The notes beneath the pieces were generated by a model. It worked only from the letters and a program-made list of their open reading frames with translations, made no database searches and was not told the DNA's origin. The translations under genes were made by a program, and so were the position numbers. A stretch of DNA of 26,725 bases from Promethearchaeota archaeon (GTDB taxonomy: Archaea; Asgardarchaeota; Lokiarchaeia; Sigynarchaeales; SOKP01), in assembly GCA_019058515.1 (NCBI GenBank), contig JAHPYY010000214.1, positions 1 to 26,725 of the forward strand, given 5' to 3'. Below, in pieces: positions 24,742 through 26,725 of the stretch. The number at the start of each line of letters is the position of its first letter. Positions within the stretch are counted from its first letter, which is position 1.

Positions 24742-24891
24742 ATGAAAAAGAAAAAAAAGAATACGCTAAAAGAATGCTTGTATTGCGGGGTTATGATTTC
24801 AGAACCGTATTTCAAGAATCACCGCAAGCAATGCCCTGCTCAATTTCCAAAGTTAAAAAACGATATACTCAGGGGTGAACATGACTCGTGA
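24742..24891 (+). CDS. Stand-alone C2HC zinc finger protein
   Basis: A 49-residue protein from ATG 24742 to TGA 24889-24891. It has a Lys-rich start and a zinc finger C12-x2-C15-x11-H27-x3-C31 (ECLYCGVMISEPYFKNHRKQC by position, residues 11-31). This has the same spacing as the finger fused to domain X in the gene at 23540. Here it is a separate gene, and its stop overlaps the next gene's start by 4 bases (GTGA), implying coupled translation. It is the split-off finger of the second cassette, or the ancestral form before fusion. Confidence 0.7.
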   Translation: MKKKKKNTLKECLYCGVMISEPYFKNHRKQCPAQFPKLKNDILRGEHDS

Positions 24892-25127
24892 AGATAGATG
24901 AGTTTGGGGGGATCACAACTAACGGTATTTTTATGGTTAAAATTGCCCTAAAAGTTTCGCAAGCCATTAAGATCTACTGTAACATTATTGCGATCGAGCC
25001 TAAAGAGTTCATTAAGGACGCTATGGTAGAGCAATTTATTCACAGTTACATAGACATTAACTCAGAGGATTTCATACTAGTGGGAAGGAGCGTTCCAGAA
25101 GTTAAAAAACCCTTAAAACAGTGTTGA
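24888..25127 (+). CDS. Single-domain ribbon-helix-helix protein
   Basis: A 79-residue protein from GTG 24888, overlapping the zinc finger gene by 4 bases; AGGGGTGA at 24871-24878 serves as ribosome site. The RHH core is MVKIALKVSQAIKIYCNI then EPKEFIKDAMVEQFIHSY. Only one RHH copy is present, in contrast to the tandem proteins at 22353 and 22959, so it would need to dimerise. It ends in a Cys (KQC). Confidence 0.6.
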   Translation: MKIDEFGGITTNGIFMVKIALKVSQAIKIYCNIIAIEPKEFIKDAMVEQFIHSYIDINSEDFILVGRSVPEVKKPLKQC

Positions 25128-25184
25128 AATACAATGAAGGCAGTTATAGAGGGGTTATAACAAGGTTAAAAGGTGATATGATAA

Positions 25185-25319
25185 ATGGAAATGTTAACCC
25201 AACCAGAACAGTTTAAAGAGATCAAGTTCCAGTTAACCCTGTCTAAAGAGATGATTCCCGATTTGAACATTTTACTCGAAGCGAAAGAAATTCTAGTTAA
25301 CGAATTAATAACTGAATAA
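25185..25319 (+). CDS. Very short RHH-like protein
   Basis: A 44-residue frame from ATG 25185 (AGGTGAT at 25171-25177) to TAA 25317. It reads FKEIKFQLTLSKEMIPDLN then EAKEILVNELITE: a strand and two helices in RHH order, shorter than usual. It may be a minimal RHH partner of the preceding gene. Too short for certainty, but spacing, ribosome site and composition support it. Confidence 0.5.
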   Translation: MEMLTQPEQFKEIKFQLTLSKEMIPDLNILLEAKEILVNELITE

Positions 25320-25341
25320 TGACGATAAAGGAGGAAAATAT

Positions 25342-25896
25342 ATGAACATTTCGCTATCGTTAATAGAAGGATTAGAAGAAGATATCGACGATATGAAAGA
25401 TTATTTGCCATATTTTCTAAAAGAATGGAAGCAGTTATACCCTGATCAAGTTAAGACACATGTCAACGCCATAGCGTATTCTAAAGAGGTAAGTAAAATG
25501 GAAGCTATTGGCATTCTTGAGAACGACATTAGTGAACAGTTTACTGATTTAATTACAATGTACAAAAAATTTCCTAATCCGTTCAAAATTTATAGCTATT
25601 GCGTTATCTCTAGCGATCATACAAACCTTGACATTAAAAATTTGTACGAAACATTAGAAATTGACGGGAAGCTCCCTTTAATTTGGGTGTGGAGCGAACA
25701 TACGCAATACCCTTTTGATTTTGAATTAAAAGACGCGTACCTTGTTACAGGATTAGTGCATAAGAAAGATATAGATTGGAATATGACTTTGTTAAAAAAT
25801 TGTGAATTATCTTGTGGTTTAAACGAAAGAGAAATTATTATTGTCCCAGAGATTAAAGTTCAAATTATCAAAATTAACCGTACCTATATGATATAA
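25342..25896 (+). CDS. Domain X protein, copy 2, without zinc finger
   Basis: A 184-residue protein with GGAGG seven bases before ATG 25342. It matches residues 60-231 of the product at 23540 along its length: LPYFLKEWKQLYPDQ, DISEQFTDLITMYKKFPNPFK (by landmarks), LPLIWVWSEH, AYLVTGLVHKKDIDW, LLKNCELSCGL and EIKVQIIKINRTY. The N-terminal C2HC finger is absent; a separate finger gene lies upstream at 24742. Function unknown. The conserved WVWS and LKNCEL segments are the best handles for a family search. Confidence 0.7.
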   Translation: MNISLSLIEGLEEDIDDMKDYLPYFLKEWKQLYPDQVKTHVNAIAYSKEVSKMEAIGILENDISEQFTDLITMYKKFPNPFKIYSYCVISSDHTNLDIKNLYETLEIDGKLPLIWVWSEHTQYPFDFELKDAYLVTGLVHKKDIDWNMTLLKNCELSCGLNEREIIIVPEIKVQIIKINRTYMI

Positions 25897-25912
25897 TTGA
25901 GGGTGTTACTAC

Positions 25913-26209
25913 ATGGAAAAAAAGTCTAAAGATGATGGAATTAACCGTATTTTCGAAAAGGCGAGAGCATGCTTGGATGCGATGATCTTGATTCAAGAGG
26001 TATACAATTTTTTTACCGAACACAATGATCTGGTATTGAGTATTGAAGATGTTTTGAACACTGTCATATCCCCATTCTACGCGATAACTCCATTGGAAAA
26101 CGATACTATTGAACGGTCAATTGCAAAATGTATTTGCGAATATTGGGTATTAAGAGAAAAATTAAGTAGAACCAAGATTAACGATGAGGTGTTTTACTTT
26201 TGCGGTTAA
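25913..26209 (+). CDS. Small protein, domain Y, copy 2
   Basis: A 98-residue paralogue of the product at 24307, again directly after the domain X gene (16 bases). Shared blocks are (I/V)..Q(E/D)VYN.F, VISPFYAITPLE / LISPFYTVDPLE, CIC and INDEV.YFC. The N-terminus is Lys-rich. GAGGGTG precedes the ATG at 25913. The two Y copies differ enough to be an old duplication or two separate arrivals. Confidence 0.6.
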   Translation: MEKKSKDDGINRIFEKARACLDAMILIQEVYNFFTEHNDLVLSIEDVLNTVISPFYAITPLENDTIERSIAKCICEYWVLREKLSRTKINDEVFYFCG

Positions 26210-26356
26210 ATGGAAAGAAATCTACGGTAAAAGCAGAATTTATTTTGTCGGTACCCACTCACCAAATAAACGTTATTGATGGTATAATACATTAGATATA
26301 ACCATATTTAAAATTACTTGTAGAACGACGTGAATAATATATAGAGTGAAGTTACA

Positions 26357-26725
26357 TTGAAAGAAGCAAAAGAAGATATGGTACATTGGGCCAATGAATA
26401 TATTATGTTAACCTTGGAAGGAGAAAGGATCCACTATTACGTGAATGGGGAGCCTTTTATCTGTTTGCTGGGGTTGGGATTGATACTACGGGAGGGCGCC
26501 AAATACGGTAGCTGTACCCCTATACATCTTCGCTCCCCAAAACAAGATTTTTGGGAGCATTGTTCAATAATTCAGAAATGGGTTGACAACGACTACGATA
26601 CTCGCTACCTTGACTACTGGGACGCGTTTCCATTGTTGGAAAAGCTAGCGGAAACGGGCAACCCGAAATTGATAAGCGCGTTTAAACGCGAAATTTCGAA
26701 AGGGATTGAACGGGGGATGTCTCCA
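26357..26725 (+). CDS. Start of a gene with HEAT-like C-terminal segment (cut by window edge)
   Basis: 123 codons from TTG 26357 (GAGTGAAG upstream; alternative ATG 26378) to the window end, still open. It reads VHWANEYIMLTLEGERIHYY, CLLGLGLILREGAKYG, then FPLLEKLAETGNPKLISAFK and REISKGIERGMSP. The last part matches the LPLLEKL-x-E-x-GDPxAxxxFKEEI pattern of helical-repeat (HEAT/Sel1-like) proteins frequent in Asgard and other archaea. Its GC content is visibly higher than that of the genes around it. Function unknown; protein binding is likely. Confidence 0.6.
   Translation, partial: MKEAKEDMVHWANEYIMLTLEGERIHYYVNGEPFICLLGLGLILREGAKYGSCTPIHLRSPKQDFWEHCSIIQKWVDNDYDTRYLDYWDAFPLLEKLAETGNPKLISAFKREISKGIERGMSP

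Overview
The window looks like a chromosomal piece of an Asgard archaeon, most likely of the Lokiarchaeia type. It is AT-rich. It carries a transcription factor B, a tRNA-Cys interrupted by a short intron at the archaeal 37/38 position, a tungsten aldehyde:ferredoxin oxidoreductase, a stand-alone HdrC-like iron-sulfur protein, a corrinoid protein paired with a URO-D-type methyltransferase, and a Ras-superfamily GTPase with a WDFGGQ switch II. Ribosome binding sites of the AGGTGA type sit before many genes. The taxon is an inference from this gene mix; no rRNA is present.

Layout. Bases 1-1812: a minus-strand methyl-transfer operon (corrinoid protein, then a URO-D methyltransferase cut by the window edge), diverging from a ribbon-helix-helix (RHH) regulator across a perfect inverted repeat. 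Bases 1866-4804: a thiolase-like protein, a short-chain dehydrogenase and a small membrane protein. Bases 4903-9212: cysteinyl-tRNA synthetase, a GNAT acetyltransferase, an ArsR-like membrane regulator, intron-bearing tRNA-Cys(GCA) and a class V aminotransferase related to cysteine desulfurases. Bases 9453-14279: the small GTPase, a large multi-PAS/GAF histidine kinase, a multi-pass membrane protein and a small Lys-rich protein whose frame continues past a TGA. Bases 14376-18379: TFB, HdrC-like protein and AOR.

Bases 18380-22352 are gene-poor and visibly decaying. They hold the remnant of a histidine kinase (phospho-acceptor His apparently replaced by Tyr), the remnant of a response-regulator receiver domain, a 245-codon frame broken by an amber codon and lacking a normal start, a seven-helix membrane protein and a protein with two AbrB-like halves.

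Bases 22353-26725 are the most unusual part: a run of co-directional small genes encoding tandem RHH proteins, C2HC zinc-finger proteins, a protein domain I do not recognise ('domain X') and a small domain I do not recognise ('domain Y'). The X-Y pair occurs twice in the same order. In the first copy a C2HC finger is fused to X. In the second copy the finger is a separate 49-codon gene, coupled by a 4-base overlap to an RHH gene. Between the copies lies a stretch with repeated TTGATAAATCGT sites and a C-rich tract. This resembles the DNA-binding gene arrays of archaeal mobile elements, but no integrase, replicase or capsid gene is visible here.

A recurring theme is genes whose AGGTGA-type site is followed at normal spacing by ATA, ATC or ATT rather than ATG/GTG/TTG. 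This suggests rare AUH initiation or start-codon decay.
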